Assembly: GCA_965221075.1 (NCBI GenBank)
Contig: OZ244865.1
Span: 310,001 to 374,000 of the forward strand
Length of the DNA stretch: 64,000 nt
Direction of reading: 5' to 3'
Source of the DNA: UBA2970 sp965221075
GTDB lineage: Bacteria > Verrucomicrobiota > Verrucomicrobiia > Limisphaerales > AAA164-E04
Position 1 is the stretch's first letter. Each line of letters opens with the position of its first letter. The position numbers and the translations under genes are program-made. This document shows, in pieces, positions 1 through 9,127 of the stretch. Under the pieces are notes generated by a model, which searched no databases, was not told the origin of the DNA, and worked only from the letters and a program-made list of their open reading frames with translations.

Positions 1-647
1 AACTTGTCGGCCAGCTCCGGGGGATAGAAGTCGTGGTCGGTGCGGCCCACAATGTCCTGCAGGCTGCGGCCCAGCAATGCGCAGAACTTCTGGTTGGCGA
101 AGGTGAAGCGGCCCGCCAGATCCTTTCGGATGATGTACTGAGGCAGTGTCTCTACCAGCGAGTGGTAGAAGTTCTCCGACTTGGTCAGCCTGTCGCGTGC
201 ATGCTCCAGCTCCCTCTCGACCCGGGCCAGCCGCTCGGTGTGCGCCGCTGTCTCCAGGGCCGAGGCTCCCAGGGCGGCCAGCGAATCCAGGCTGGTTCCG
301 ATCCCCGTAGGAAAGTTTCTGGGCCGAGGATCGACCGCTGCCAGGACGCCGACTGGATTTCGGCTGGAATCGAAGATCGGCACCCCGAGGAAGGCTCCCC
401 CCGGACCGGGATCCGCCTTGCCGATCAGCAGCGGCGTCCTGCGGTTGAGGGTGTCTAGGCAGAGGGTGGCGTAGTCCCCCTCCAGGGCGGAGCCGACCTG
501 GACGCAGATCGACAGTTCCCCCCCCTCGAGCAGGGAGACGAAGGCCGAGGCTGTGCCGGCCATCCGCATCGCCAGGTCGGCCAGCGGCTCGAGCCGCTGG
601 CTCCTGCTGGGGCCTTCCTTGATTCGCGAATGTCTGGAGGCGTCCAT
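1..647 (-). CDS. GAF-PAS sensor protein, N-terminal part (cut by window edge)
   Basis: An open minus-strand frame starts at ATG 645-647 behind a good ribosome site (GAGGA just upstream) and runs off the left edge, leaving 215 residues. Residues about 20-130 read as a GAF domain: a cysteine-containing strand (SICVQVGSALEGDY), then GAFLGVPIF and NPVGVLAAVD, the usual GAF core. A short coiled stretch (ERLARVERELEHARDRL) leads into a PAS domain with YIIRKDLAGRFTFANQKFC and the DHDFYPPELA motif typical of PAS folds. There is no signal peptide or membrane segment, so it is probably cytoplasmic. The output domain (histidine kinase, GGDEF or other) lies outside the window, so the function stays at signal sensing. 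The domain reading is by eye from family knowledge. Confidence 0.75.
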   Translation of the reverse strand, partial: MDASRHSRIKEGPSRSQRLEPLADLAMRMAGTASAFVSLLEGGELSICVQVGSALEGDYATLCLDTLNRRTPLLIGKADPGPGGAFLGVPIFDSSRNPVGVLAAVDPRPRNFPTGIGTSLDSLAALGASALETAAHTERLARVERELEHARDRLTKSENFYHSLVETLPQYIIRKDLAGRFTFANQKFCALLGRSLQDIVGRTDHDFYPPELADK

Positions 648-663
648 GGTTCCTCCCCCTATC

Positions 664-684
664 CCTTGCCAGCATCGGGCAAGG
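664..684. repeat. Small inverted repeat between sensor gene and tRNA
   Basis: CCTTGCC (664-670) pairs perfectly with GGCAAGG (678-684) around a 7-base loop. It lies upstream of the minus-strand sensor start at 647 and upstream of the tRNA promoter region. It could be an operator or a leader hairpin. No T-run follows on either side, so it is not an obvious terminator. Confidence 0.4.
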
Positions 685-726
685 AACTGGAAATGGCAAC
701 TACCAGATCGAGCCGGGCAATAGGGC

Positions 727-756
727 TTGACCCGGCATGGGGACCTCGGGTATGCA
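727..756 (+). promoter_or_regulatory. Possible sigma70-type promoter for tRNA-Leu
   Basis: TTGACC (727-732) matches five of six bases of the consensus -35 box. TATGCA (751-756) follows after an 18-base spacer, and the mature tRNA begins at 771. The -10 match is weak, so this rests mostly on position and the -35 box. Confidence 0.4.
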
Positions 757-770
757 GTCCCGCCCGGTGC

Positions 771-857
771 GCCCATGTGGCGGAATTGGCAGACGCGCCA
801 GATTCAGGTTCTGGTCCTTTCACGAGGGTACAGGTTCGACTCCTGTCGTGGGCACCA
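771..857 (+). tRNA. tRNA-Leu (anticodon CAG)
   Basis: An 87-base cloverleaf: acceptor arm GCCCATG pairs with CGTGGGC, allowing one T-G pair. The D-arm contains GGCAGACGCGCC. The anticodon stem CCAGA/TCTGG frames the loop TTCAGGT with anticodon CAG. A long variable arm (CCTTTCACGAGG) marks a class II tRNA, and the T-arm has GGTTCGACTCC. Discriminator A and a genomically encoded CCA end it at 857. The long variable arm and the anticodon identify it as leucine. Confidence 0.96.
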
Positions 858-882
858 CGCCTCCTCCGCCCCCTCTCCAACC

Positions 883-895
883 TGGAATTATTCCA
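883..895. promoter_or_regulatory. Fur/PerR-like operator palindrome upstream of the suf operon
   Basis: TGGAAT-T-ATTCCA is a perfect 6-1-6 inverted repeat in an AT-rich pocket 42 bases before the fur-like gene. Its form (arms ending AAT, one centre base, ATT) resembles the PerR/Fur box core ATAAT-N-ATTAT. A TTGACA (900-905) begins five bases downstream, so a bound repressor would cover the promoter. Binding by the adjacent regulator is inference from position and symmetry. Confidence 0.55.
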
Positions 896-936
896 ATTAT
901 TGACAAGGGGCGGGCTTCCGGTCCAGTCTCTGGGCC

Positions 937-1392
937 GTGAAGGAGCCAGAGGACTCCCGGCTGGCGAGGGAGCTGTCGGCGGGGGGATTCCGCACGACCT
1001 CCCAGCGCCGCCGGGTCTACCAGGCGCTGAGGGATCGCCCGGACCATCCCACCGCCGAGGAGGTCTACCAGCGGGTCAACGCCCGTCGGCACGACGTCTC
1101 GATGGCCACGGTGTACAACAGCCTCGACGCGCTGGTGCGCTGCGGGCTGGTCCGGCAGGTGGTCCTGGAGCGGTCCGCGAGCCGCTTCTGCTCCAACCTG
1201 GAGGACCACTGCCACTTCCTCTGCGAGGAATGCGGGCGGGTCCACGACATCGAGTGGAGAGGGGATCCGGACGACATCCCGGTAAGCGTTCCCGGGGAGC
1301 TGGAGGTGATGCGGACCGAGGTCTCGCTGAGGGGCCGGTGCCGGGACGTGGAGGAGTGCCGGAGGAAGCGGGAGGAGGGACAGGAGGAATGA
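937..1392 (+). CDS. Fur-family transcriptional regulator
   Basis: A 151-residue metal-dependent repressor of the Fur/PerR/Zur family, first gene of the suf operon. The N-terminal winged helix is clear (LSAGGFRTTSQRRRVYQAL, then HPTAEEVYQRV and the recognition helix region VSMATVYNSLDALVRCGLV). The dimerisation domain keeps the DHCHFLCEECG element with one CxxC. The distal cysteine pair is spaced C-x5-C (GRCRDVEEC) instead of CxxC or C-x4-C, and the usual histidine before it is missing, so the second metal site may be altered. The start is GTG with no clear ribosome site. The stop overlaps the sufB start (ATGA), indicating coupled translation. It probably controls Fe-S assembly in response to iron or oxidants, likely through the palindrome at 883-895. 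This could stand in for IscR or SufR. Confidence 0.85.
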   Translation: MKEPEDSRLARELSAGGFRTTSQRRRVYQALRDRPDHPTAEEVYQRVNARRHDVSMATVYNSLDALVRCGLVRQVVLERSASRFCSNLEDHCHFLCEECGRVHDIEWRGDPDDIPVSVPGELEVMRTEVSLRGRCRDVEECRRKREEGQEE

Positions 1393-2837
1393 GCCAGGAG
1401 ACGGACACCATCGATCGCTTCGTCCAGAGCGACTACAAGTACGGCTTCTACACCGACATCGAGGCCGAGTCGGTGCCTGCCGGCCTCTCCGAGGACGTGA
1501 TCCGCTGGATCTCCGCCCGGAAGGAGGAGCCGGACTTCCTGCTCGAATGGCGGCTGAAGGCCTACCGGCACTGGCTGGGAATGAAGGAGCCCCGCTGGCC
1601 CCAGGTCAGCTACCCCGCCGTGGACTTCCAGGACATCGTCTACTACTCGGCGCCCAAGAGCCCCCAGGACGGTCCCCAGAGCCTGGAAGAGGTGGATCCC
1701 AAGCTGCTGGAGACCTACGAGAAGCTCGGCATTCCGCTCCACGAGCGGGCGCGCCTGGCCGGAGTGGCGGTGGACGCGGTCTTCGACAGCGTCTCGGTGG
1801 CCACCACCTTCAAGGAAACCCTGGCCGAGCACGGGGTGATCTTCTGCTCCTTCTCCGAGGCGGCCCGGGAGCATCCCGAGCTGGTCCGCAGGTACCTGGG
1901 CAGCGTGGTCCCCTACACCGACAACTTCTACGCCACGCTCAACTCGGCGGTGTTCAGCGACGGCTCCTTCGTCTTCGTGCCCCGTGGAGTGCGCTGCCCC
2001 ATGGAGCTGTCCACCTACTTCCGCATCAACGCGGCCAAGTCGGGCCAGTTCGAGCGGACCCTGATCGTGGCCGAGGAAGGCTCCCACGTGAGCTACCTGG
2101 AGGGCTGCACCGCCCCCATGCGCGACGAGAACCAGCTGCATGCCGCGGTGGTGGAGCTGGTGGCCCTGGAGGGAGCCGAGATCAAGTACTCCACGGTCCA
2201 GAACTGGTATCCCGGCGACGAGCAGGGCAGGGGGGGCATCTACAACTTCGTCACCAAGCGGGGGCTGTGCAAGGGAGCCCGCTCCCGCATCTCCTGGACC
2301 CAGGTGGAGACCGGCTCGGCCATCACCTGGAAGTATCCCAGCTGCATCCTCCAGGGGGACGAGTCGATCGGGGAGTTCTATTCGGTGGCCCTGACCAACA
2401 ACCGCCAGCAGGCCGACACCGGTACCAAGATGGTCCACGCGGGGCGCAACACCCGCAGCACCATCATCTCCAAGGGGATATCCGCGGGCCGGGGCCAGAA
2501 CAGCTACCGCGGCCTGGTGCAGATCCGCCGCAACGCGGCCGGAGCCCGCAACTTCTCCCAGTGCGACTCCCTGCTTATCGGCGACCGCTGCGGGGCCCAC
2601 ACCTTCCCCTACGTGGAGGTGGGCAACCCCACCTCCAGCGTCGAGCACGAGGCGACCACCTCCAAGATCGGCGAGGACCAGATCTTCTACTGCAACCAGC
2701 GGGGCCTGGAGACGCAGGACGCGGTCAACATGATCGTCAACGGCTTCTGCAAGGAGGTGTTCCGGGAGCTGCCCATGGAGTTCGCCATGGAGGCCCAGAA
2801 GCTCCTCGACGTGAGCCTGGAGGGCAGCGTCGGCTAG
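1389..2837 (+). CDS. sufB: Fe-S cluster scaffold subunit SufB
   Basis: A 482-residue SufB, the scaffold of the SufBCD complex on which [Fe-S] clusters are built in the cytoplasm. Typical SufB stretches are visible: SDYKYGFYTDIEAE near the N-terminus, GVRCPMELSTYFRIN, SYLEGCTAP, TVQNWYPGD, GARSRISWTQVETGSAITWKYPS and the C-terminal QCDSLLIGDRCGAHTFPY. Length matches the family (about 470-490). The start is the ATG overlapping the fur stop, with GGAGG seven bases upstream. The frame is open further upstream through the tRNA, but that extension is not coding. sufC follows after 40 bases. Confidence 0.97.
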   Translation: MSQETDTIDRFVQSDYKYGFYTDIEAESVPAGLSEDVIRWISARKEEPDFLLEWRLKAYRHWLGMKEPRWPQVSYPAVDFQDIVYYSAPKSPQDGPQSLEEVDPKLLETYEKLGIPLHERARLAGVAVDAVFDSVSVATTFKETLAEHGVIFCSFSEAAREHPELVRRYLGSVVPYTDNFYATLNSAVFSDGSFVFVPRGVRCPMELSTYFRINAAKSGQFERTLIVAEEGSHVSYLEGCTAPMRDENQLHAAVVELVALEGAEIKYSTVQNWYPGDEQGRGGIYNFVTKRGLCKGARSRISWTQVETGSAITWKYPSCILQGDESIGEFYSVALTNNRQQADTGTKMVHAGRNTRSTIISKGISAGRGQNSYRGLVQIRRNAAGARNFSQCDSLLIGDRCGAHTFPYVEVGNPTSSVEHEATTSKIGEDQIFYCNQRGLETQDAVNMIVNGFCKEVFRELPMEFAMEAQKLLDVSLEGSVG

Positions 2838-2877
2838 CAGGCCCCTTCAGTACCCCTTTTTCCCAGCTGCATCAGAC

Positions 2878-3647
<770 letters not shown>

Positions 3648-3651
<4 letters not shown>

Positions 3652-4937
3652 GCCAGACCGCCCTCGCGCCGTTCCAGGAGGAGCTTCCCGCCGGCCCCGG
3701 CTGGCTGGAGCCGGTCCGCCGGTCGGCCCTGCAGCGCTTCCACCGCCAGGGCCTTCCCACCACCAGGGAGGAGGACTGGCGCTACACCAGCCTCTCCTCC
3801 CTCTCCGATCTCCCCCTGGCCTGGATCCCCCCGGCGGAGCTCCCGGAGTCCGATCGGCCCTTGGCGCGGGCCAGCCTGCTCGACGGGCTCGACACCCTGC
3901 GCCTGGTTTTCGTGGACGGGGTGTTCCGGCCCTCACTCTCCGATCCCCTGGAGGCGGGAGAGGGGATACGCCTCCGCAGCCTGGATGGCTGCCTCGAAGA
4001 TCCTCCGGATATCCTGCGGCGATCGCTGGAGCCGAAGGAGGCCGGGAGCCAGTGCTCCCTGGCCGACCTGAACGCCGCCTGGTTCGCCGGGGGCCTCGTC
4101 CTGCAGCTGGCCGCTCATGCCGCCGCGCCGCGTCCCGTGCACCTGATCCACTACTCCACCGGCGAGGCCGAGGGAGGCGCCGCCTGCCTGCGCACCCTGG
4201 TGGAGGCGTGCGAGGGCTCCCGGGCGGTGCTGATCGAGGAGTACCTGGGCCCCGGGCGGGAGTCCCCGGGCCTGACCAGCGGGGTCACCTGGCTGGAGAT
4301 CGCTCCCTCGGCCCGGATCGAGCACATCAAGATCCAGAACGATCCGCCCGGGCGGCACCATCTGGCCCGGATCGAGGCCCGGCTCGGGGAGCGGTGCTCC
4401 TTCCATTGCCATTCCTTCGCCCTGGGGGCCCGGCTCTCCCGGAACGACATCCGGGTCCGGATGGAGGGACCGGGCCTGGAGTGCGTGCTCAACGGCCTCT
4501 ACCTGACCCGGGACCGGCAGCTGGCCGACCACCACATGGTGGTGGACCACGCCGCCCCCGACTGCCGGAGCCACGAGTACTTCAACGGGATCCTGGACGG
4601 CCGCTCCCGGGGCGTGTTCCACGGGAGGATCCTGGTCCGGCAGGGAGCCCAGCGCACCGACGCCAAGCAGACCAGCCGGAACCTTCTGCTCTCGGAGGAG
4701 GCCCGGGTCAACACCAAGCCCCAGCTGGAGATCTACGCCGACGATGTCCGCTGCACCCATGGAGCCACGGTGGGGCAGCTGGATCCCGAAGCGGTCTTCT
4801 ACCTCATGGCCCGGGGCCTTCTCCGGCCCCAGGCCATGCAGCTGCTGCAGCTGGCCTTCGCCGAGGAGATCGTCGACCGCATCGGGCACGAGGCCGTCCG
4901 CCAGCGGCTCTACCAGGTGATCGAGGACCGGCTGTAG
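3648..4937 (+). CDS. sufD: Fe-S assembly protein SufD
   Basis: A 429-residue SufD, the second core subunit of SufBCD, paralogous to SufB. The N-terminal region has the REEDWRYTSL motif found in most SufD proteins. The C-terminal beta-helix has HHMVVDHAAPDCRSHEYFNG, the ILVRQGAQRTDAKQTSRNL signature and the conserved CTHGATVGQLDPEAVFYLMARG near the end, with the histidine equivalent to the SufBD interface residue. It starts at the GTG overlapping the sufC stop (GTGA), and sufT follows three bases after its stop. Confidence 0.95.
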
Positions 4938-4940
4938 GCC

Positions 4941-5501
4941 ATGCAGAGCGAATCGTCGATCTCCCTGTCGCGGGACGTGGAGGCCTCGCTGGTCCCGGCC
5001 GGCGACAAGGTGGTGCTGCAGGAGGGGGAGACGGCCCGGATCACCCAGGAGCTGGGGGGCCACTACACGGTCCTGGTCAACGGGAACCTCTTCCGCATAG
5101 ACCACCACAACGGGGACGCCCTGGGCCGGGAGGTGGAGGAGCGCACGGTCCGCTCCCCGGGGGAGGAGCCCCGCGACGACGAGAAGCTGGAGAGCGAGAT
5201 CTGGAGCCAGCTGCGGACCTGCTATGACCCCGAGATCCCGGTCAACATCGTGGACCTGGGCCTGATCTACGACTGCGCCCTGGCCCCCGAGCCGCTCGGC
5301 GACGGAGGCCGCCGGGTGGACGTTAAGATGACCCTCACCGCCCCTGGCTGCGGCATGGGGCCGGTGCTGCAGCAGGATGTGCAGAACCGGCTGCTCTGCA
5401 TCGAGGAGATCTCCGAGGCCAACGTCGAGCTGGTCTGGGAGCCCCAGTGGAACCAGGGGATGATGAGCGAGGCGGCCCAGCTCCAGCTGGGGCTGATGTG
5501 A
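4941..5501 (+). CDS. sufT: SufT-like Fe-S assembly factor (MIP18/DUF59 family)
   Basis: A 186-residue protein with two parts. Residues 15-65 carry the SufT N-terminal domain (PAGDKVVLQEGETARITQEL, then YTVLVNGNLFRID). Residues about 85-180 are the DUF59/MIP18 domain, with YDPEIPVNIVDLGLIYDC and the TAPGCGMGP stretch around the conserved cysteine. SufT proteins help mature Fe-S proteins, and their family is usually found inside suf operons, as here between sufD and sufS. It is predicted to be cytoplasmic. Confidence 0.9.
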   Translation: MQSESSISLSRDVEASLVPAGDKVVLQEGETARITQELGGHYTVLVNGNLFRIDHHNGDALGREVEERTVRSPGEEPRDDEKLESEIWSQLRTCYDPEIPVNIVDLGLIYDCALAPEPLGDGGRRVDVKMTLTAPGCGMGPVLQQDVQNRLLCIEEISEANVELVWEPQWNQGMMSEAAQLQLGLM

Positions 5502-5508
5502 GCCGTCC

Positions 5509-6762
5509 ATGAGCCCCGCCGATGCAACGGGGGCCGTCGACTGGGACCGGGTGCGGGAGGACTTCCCCATCCTGGCCCAGGAGGTAAACGGCCGCCCGCT
5601 GGCCTACCTCGACAGCGCGGCCTCCAGCCAGCGTCCCCGCCAGGTGCTGGAGGCGCTGGACCGCTACTACCGCCGCGACCACGCCAACGTCCACCGCGGC
5701 ATCCACGAGCTGAGCAACCGGGCCACCCAGGCCTACGAGGGGGCCCGGGCCCGCGCCGCCCGCTTCCTGGGCTCGGAGGACCCCCGGGAGGTGGTGTTCG
5801 TGCGCGGGACCACCGAGGCCATCAACCTGGTGGCCTCCACCTGGGGACGGGACCGCATCGGGGCGGGGGACCGGATCGTGCTCAGCGAGATGGAGCACCA
5901 CAGCAACCTGGTGCCCTGGCAGATCCTGGCCCGCCGGACCGGAGCCGAGATCGCCTGGTGCCCGGTGGTGGGCGACGGAGAGGCCCTGGACGAGCAGGCT
6001 CTCGACCGGCTGCTGGCCCCGCCCACCCGGCTGCTCTCCCTGGTGCACATCTCCAACAGCCTGGGGCTGGTCAATCCGGTGGCCCGGATCTGCGCCCGGG
6101 CCCGGCAGCAGGGAGTCGCCACCCTGATCGACGGAGCCCAGGCCGCCGGGCACGCTCCGGTCGATGTGCGGGAGCTGGGCTGCGACTTCTACGCCTTCTC
6201 GGGGCATAAGATGTGCGGCCCGACCGGCATCGGGGTCCTCTGGGGCCGCCGGGAGCTCCTGGAAGCCCTTCCCCCCTGGCAGGGGGGCGGGGAGATGATC
6301 GAGGAGGTGACCTTCGAGCAGGCGACCTACAAGCCGCCGCCCCACCGCTTCGAGGCCGGCACTCCCCACATCGCCGGAGCCATCGGGCTCCACGCGGCCA
6401 TGGACTACCTCGACGGCCTGGGCCGGGAGAACATCCGGGATCACGACGCCGTGCTGGCCGCCCGGGCCGCCGAGGCGATATCCGGGATGGAGGGGATCCG
6501 GGTCTTCGGGCCCCGCAAGGGAAGGGGAGCGGTGGTGAGCTTCCACATGGAGGATGTGCACGCGCACGACCTGGTGGCCTTCGCCGACAGCCGGGGGGTG
6601 GCCCTCCGCGGCGGTCACCACTGCACCCAGCCGCTGATGCGCAAGCTCGGGGTGTCTGGCACGGCCCGGGCCAGCTTCCACCTCTACAACCGGAGCGAGG
6701 AGATCGACATCCTCATGGACACCCTGGAACGGGCGCGGAAGCTCTTCGGCTCCCGTTCCTGA
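5509..6762 (+). CDS. sufS: Cysteine desulfurase SufS
   Basis: A 417-residue PLP enzyme of the class V aminotransferase fold. It takes sulfur from cysteine, giving alanine plus an enzyme persulfide for cluster building. The PLP lysine sits in AFSGHKMCGPTG (Lys234) and the catalytic cysteine in RGGHHCTQPLM (Cys372), the RxGxHC arrangement of group II (SufS/CsdA) desulfurases. The N-terminus (FPILAQEVNGRPLAYLDSAA) is canonical. It is the last gene of the operon, seven bases after sufT. No SufE or SufU gene lies next to it, so the sulfur acceptor must be encoded elsewhere unless transfer is direct. Confidence 0.96.
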   Translation: MSPADATGAVDWDRVREDFPILAQEVNGRPLAYLDSAASSQRPRQVLEALDRYYRRDHANVHRGIHELSNRATQAYEGARARAARFLGSEDPREVVFVRGTTEAINLVASTWGRDRIGAGDRIVLSEMEHHSNLVPWQILARRTGAEIAWCPVVGDGEALDEQALDRLLAPPTRLLSLVHISNSLGLVNPVARICARARQQGVATLIDGAQAAGHAPVDVRELGCDFYAFSGHKMCGPTGIGVLWGRRELLEALPPWQGGGEMIEEVTFEQATYKPPPHRFEAGTPHIAGAIGLHAAMDYLDGLGRENIRDHDAVLAARAAEAISGMEGIRVFGPRKGRGAVVSFHMEDVHAHDLVAFADSRGVALRGGHHCTQPLMRKLGVSGTARASFHLYNRSEEIDILMDTLERARKLFGSRS

Positions 6763-7210
6763 AGCGGGGTGCGTCTTGGGCGGAAGAGCCCCGGCGCCGC
6801 TGAGGGGACCACCGACATGCCCTTCTCCATGCGTTGCGAAGTCTTATCGGCACTGGCAGCCGCTTGATCAACGAGTTCCGGGACCGACATATCGCGGTTG
6901 CGGAATATCCGCATGCCCGGTGGCCGGACCGGACACTTGCCTGTCCGTACTGTCTGGAAAGCGTTCCCTCGAGGCGGTACGCTGCCCCCGGAGCCGGTCC
7001 AGCTGGAGTACGGCAGCCGTTCGACATGATCCGCTCGGAAGACGAAGGAGCCGGCCAGGAGTGGCGCCCTCGGGATAGATGCCTGCGAGCATCGCCTAGC
7101 CCGCTGGCGGATGCGGCGCAGGAGCCGGAGGATGGCCTGCGCCTGAAGCCTTCAGGAGGGATCGCCGGCAGGCATCCGGGAGCGTCCGGCATGTTCATGG
7201 CAGACGGGCG
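6763..7210. other. 448-base spacer without supported gene
   Basis: The spacer lies after sufS and before the rhodanese-like gene. Short frames exist on both strands but none has a family signature or a convincing ribosome site. Base composition is more mixed than in the genes. I see no RNA gene, no clear terminator and no repeat. Confidence 0.5.
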
Positions 7211-7750
7211 ATGAGCCGGCCCGGACCCGATGCCTCCATGGAGCAGGTGCTGGCCCGCTGGCCCTGGGCCCGCCGAGCCCTCTTCCGCAAGTACCACATA
7301 GGGGGCTGCCAGTCCTGCGCCTTCGATCCCGGGGAGACCCTGTCCCAGCTCTGCGCCCGCAACGGAGACCTGGATCCCGAGGAGGTCCTGGAGCACATCG
7401 ACCGGAGCCATCAGGAGGACCTGCGCCTGCAGATCTCCCCTGCCGAGACGTCCCGGCGCCTGGAGGAGGGCCAGAGCCTGCGCCTGCTCGATATCCGCAC
7501 CGAACAGGAATGGAACGCGGTGCGGCTGCCCGGCGCGGTCCGCATGAGCCAGGAGACCATGCAGGATATCCTTTCCACATGGCCCCGGGAGGAGCTGCTG
7601 GTGATCTACGATCACCAGGGGCAGCAGAGCCTGGATGCGGCCACCTACTTCCAGGGACAGGGCTTCGGACAGGTCCGGTGCCTGACCGGCGGCATCGACG
7701 CCTGGTCCAGGGAGGTGGATCCCTCCTTGCGCCGGTACCGCTTCGGCTAG
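7211..7750 (+). CDS. DUF1858-like CxxC domain fused to a cysteine-less rhodanese domain
   Basis: A 179-residue cytoplasmic protein. Residues 8-60 resemble the DUF1858/ScdA-N-like helical domain (ARRALFRKYHIGGCQSCAF), with a CxxC pair that might bind metal or a thiol partner. Residues about 75-170 form a rhodanese domain (LRLLDIRTEQEWNAVRLPGA, then LLVIYDHQGQQSLDAATYF, CLTGGIDAW). At the rhodanese active loop the expected cysteine is replaced by aspartate (YDHQGQQS), so sulfur transfer by that loop is unlikely. Its position after the suf operon suggests a sulfur or redox link, but 448 bases separate them. Function is unproven. Confidence 0.7.
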   Translation: MSRPGPDASMEQVLARWPWARRALFRKYHIGGCQSCAFDPGETLSQLCARNGDLDPEEVLEHIDRSHQEDLRLQISPAETSRRLEEGQSLRLLDIRTEQEWNAVRLPGAVRMSQETMQDILSTWPREELLVIYDHQGQQSLDAATYFQGQGFGQVRCLTGGIDAWSREVDPSLRRYRFG

Positions 7751-7993
7751 GATCGGCAGCTGCGGCGCTTCTCCAGCGTCCGGAGCCAGCCTGGATTCCA
7801 GCTCCTCGGCTGGCGCGGTCCCTTGCAGCGCATGCCCTGGATCCGCTGGCTGTCGGCCGGCGGATTCGCAGAAGAGAGACGGAATGCGGATCCATGCCGT
7901 CCCGTGCCCGGCTCCAGCCTGGTGCTTGCCCGGACCTGCCGTTTCTTGCCCGCCCTCCTCCGCGGCCCGAGCGCTGCCGGTTCCTGCGGCCTC

Positions 7994-9127
7994 CTAATCC
8001 GCTACGGGCCTGGCACGGCTCCCATCGCTCTCGAACTGCGCGACTGGCGCGAGCTTGTCCAGGCAGGGCTCGACGCCCAGCCCCGGAGCCTCCGGGGCCC
8101 GCATGCGTCCCTCCTGGCGGCGGGGCGCCCCCTGGGCGATGTCCACCGTCACGTAGCTGTTGAAGTCGGTGGAGGCCAGCAGCAGCTCCGGGGGCGTGCT
8201 GTGGGCCAGGTGCGAGATGGCGGCGGTGACGATGTCGCCTCCCCAGCTGTCCTCCAGGATCATGGGAACGCCCTCCCCGATGCACAGATCCCGGGCCTGC
8301 CTGGCCCGGGTGAGTCCCCCGAACTTGGAGATCTTGATGTTTACCGCGTCCATGGCCCGTTCCGAGAGTCCCTGCATCAGGATCCCCATGCCGTCGATGC
8401 ATTCGTCGAGGACGAAGGGAAGCCGGGTGCGCTCCCGTACGGCGAGGCACTCCCGGTAGCTCAGGCAGGGCTGCTCGATGTAGACGTCCTCTTCGGCCAC
8501 CGCCTTGGCCACCCTGAGGGCGTCGTGCACCAGCCATCCGGTGTTGGCGTCGGCCAGGAGCCGTTCTCCGCCTTCCAGCTCCGCGGCCGCCGCCCGGATG
8601 CGCTGGATATCCTCCTCGGCCTTGCCTCCCACCTTGAGCTGGAAGCGGGTGTAGCCCTCTTCGCGGTACTTGGCCACCCGCCCGGCCATCGCCCGGGGAG
8701 ACTCCTGCGAGATGGCGCGGTAGAGGGGATAGTCGGCTCCGTAGCGCCCTCCCATCAGGGTGCATACGGGCAGGCCGCTCGCCTTGCCCAGAATGTCCCA
8801 GCAGGCCATGTCCACCGCGGACTTCACGTAGGGATGGCCCTTGAGGTGGCGGTCCATGGTCCGGACCAGCCGATCCACCTGCAGCGGATCCTCGCCCAGC
8901 AGGCGGGGAAGCAGCTGCTCCAGTCCCGCCCGCACACCCCTGGCGTAGGCGGGGAGGTAGGCGGGCCCAAGGGGACAGACCTCGCCCCAGCCAGTCACCC
9001 CGGCGTCGGTGCGCACTCCCACCACCGTCGAGTCGAACACCGAGACCGACTTGCCTCCCGACCAGCTGTAGCTGCCCTCGTGCAGCGGGAGATCCACCTG
9101 GTACACCTCGATCCGCTGGATTCTCAT
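7994..9127 (-). CDS. Enolase-superfamily dehydratase, likely cis-3-hydroxy-L-proline dehydratase
   Basis: A 377-residue member of the mandelate racemase/muconate lactonizing group. The N-terminal capping domain has YQVDLPLHEGSYSWSGG and GWGEVCPLGPAYLPAYA, and the barrel has HPYVKSAVDMACWDILGKA. Base residues appear at FQLKVGG and NIKISKFGG, and the three metal ligands at LADANTGW (D), YIEQPCLS (E) and FVLDECIDG (D). The segments SVSVFDSTVV and EDSWGGDIVTAAI are close to what I know of the cis-3-hydroxyproline dehydratases that make delta-1-pyrroline-2-carboxylate. Other sugar-acid dehydratases in the superfamily remain possible. The start is ATG 9125-9127. No proline pathway genes are adjacent. 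Confidence 0.85.
   Translation of the reverse strand: MRIQRIEVYQVDLPLHEGSYSWSGGKSVSVFDSTVVGVRTDAGVTGWGEVCPLGPAYLPAYARGVRAGLEQLLPRLLGEDPLQVDRLVRTMDRHLKGHPYVKSAVDMACWDILGKASGLPVCTLMGGRYGADYPLYRAISQESPRAMAGRVAKYREEGYTRFQLKVGGKAEEDIQRIRAAAAELEGGERLLADANTGWLVHDALRVAKAVAEEDVYIEQPCLSYRECLAVRERTRLPFVLDECIDGMGILMQGLSERAMDAVNIKISKFGGLTRARQARDLCIGEGVPMILEDSWGGDIVTAAISHLAHSTPPELLLASTDFNSYVTVDIAQGAPRRQEGRMRAPEAPGLGVEPCLDKLAPVAQFESDGSRARPVAD

Noticed and set aside
630..1388. Open frame joining the region upstream of sufB to SufB, including the tRNA
   Set aside because: It passes through the tRNA-Leu gene and the fur-like gene in another frame; SufB homology begins only at 1389.
1065..2648. Long minus-strand frame opposite fur and sufB
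   Set aside because: High-GC antisense shadow of a conserved gene, with no family motif of its own.
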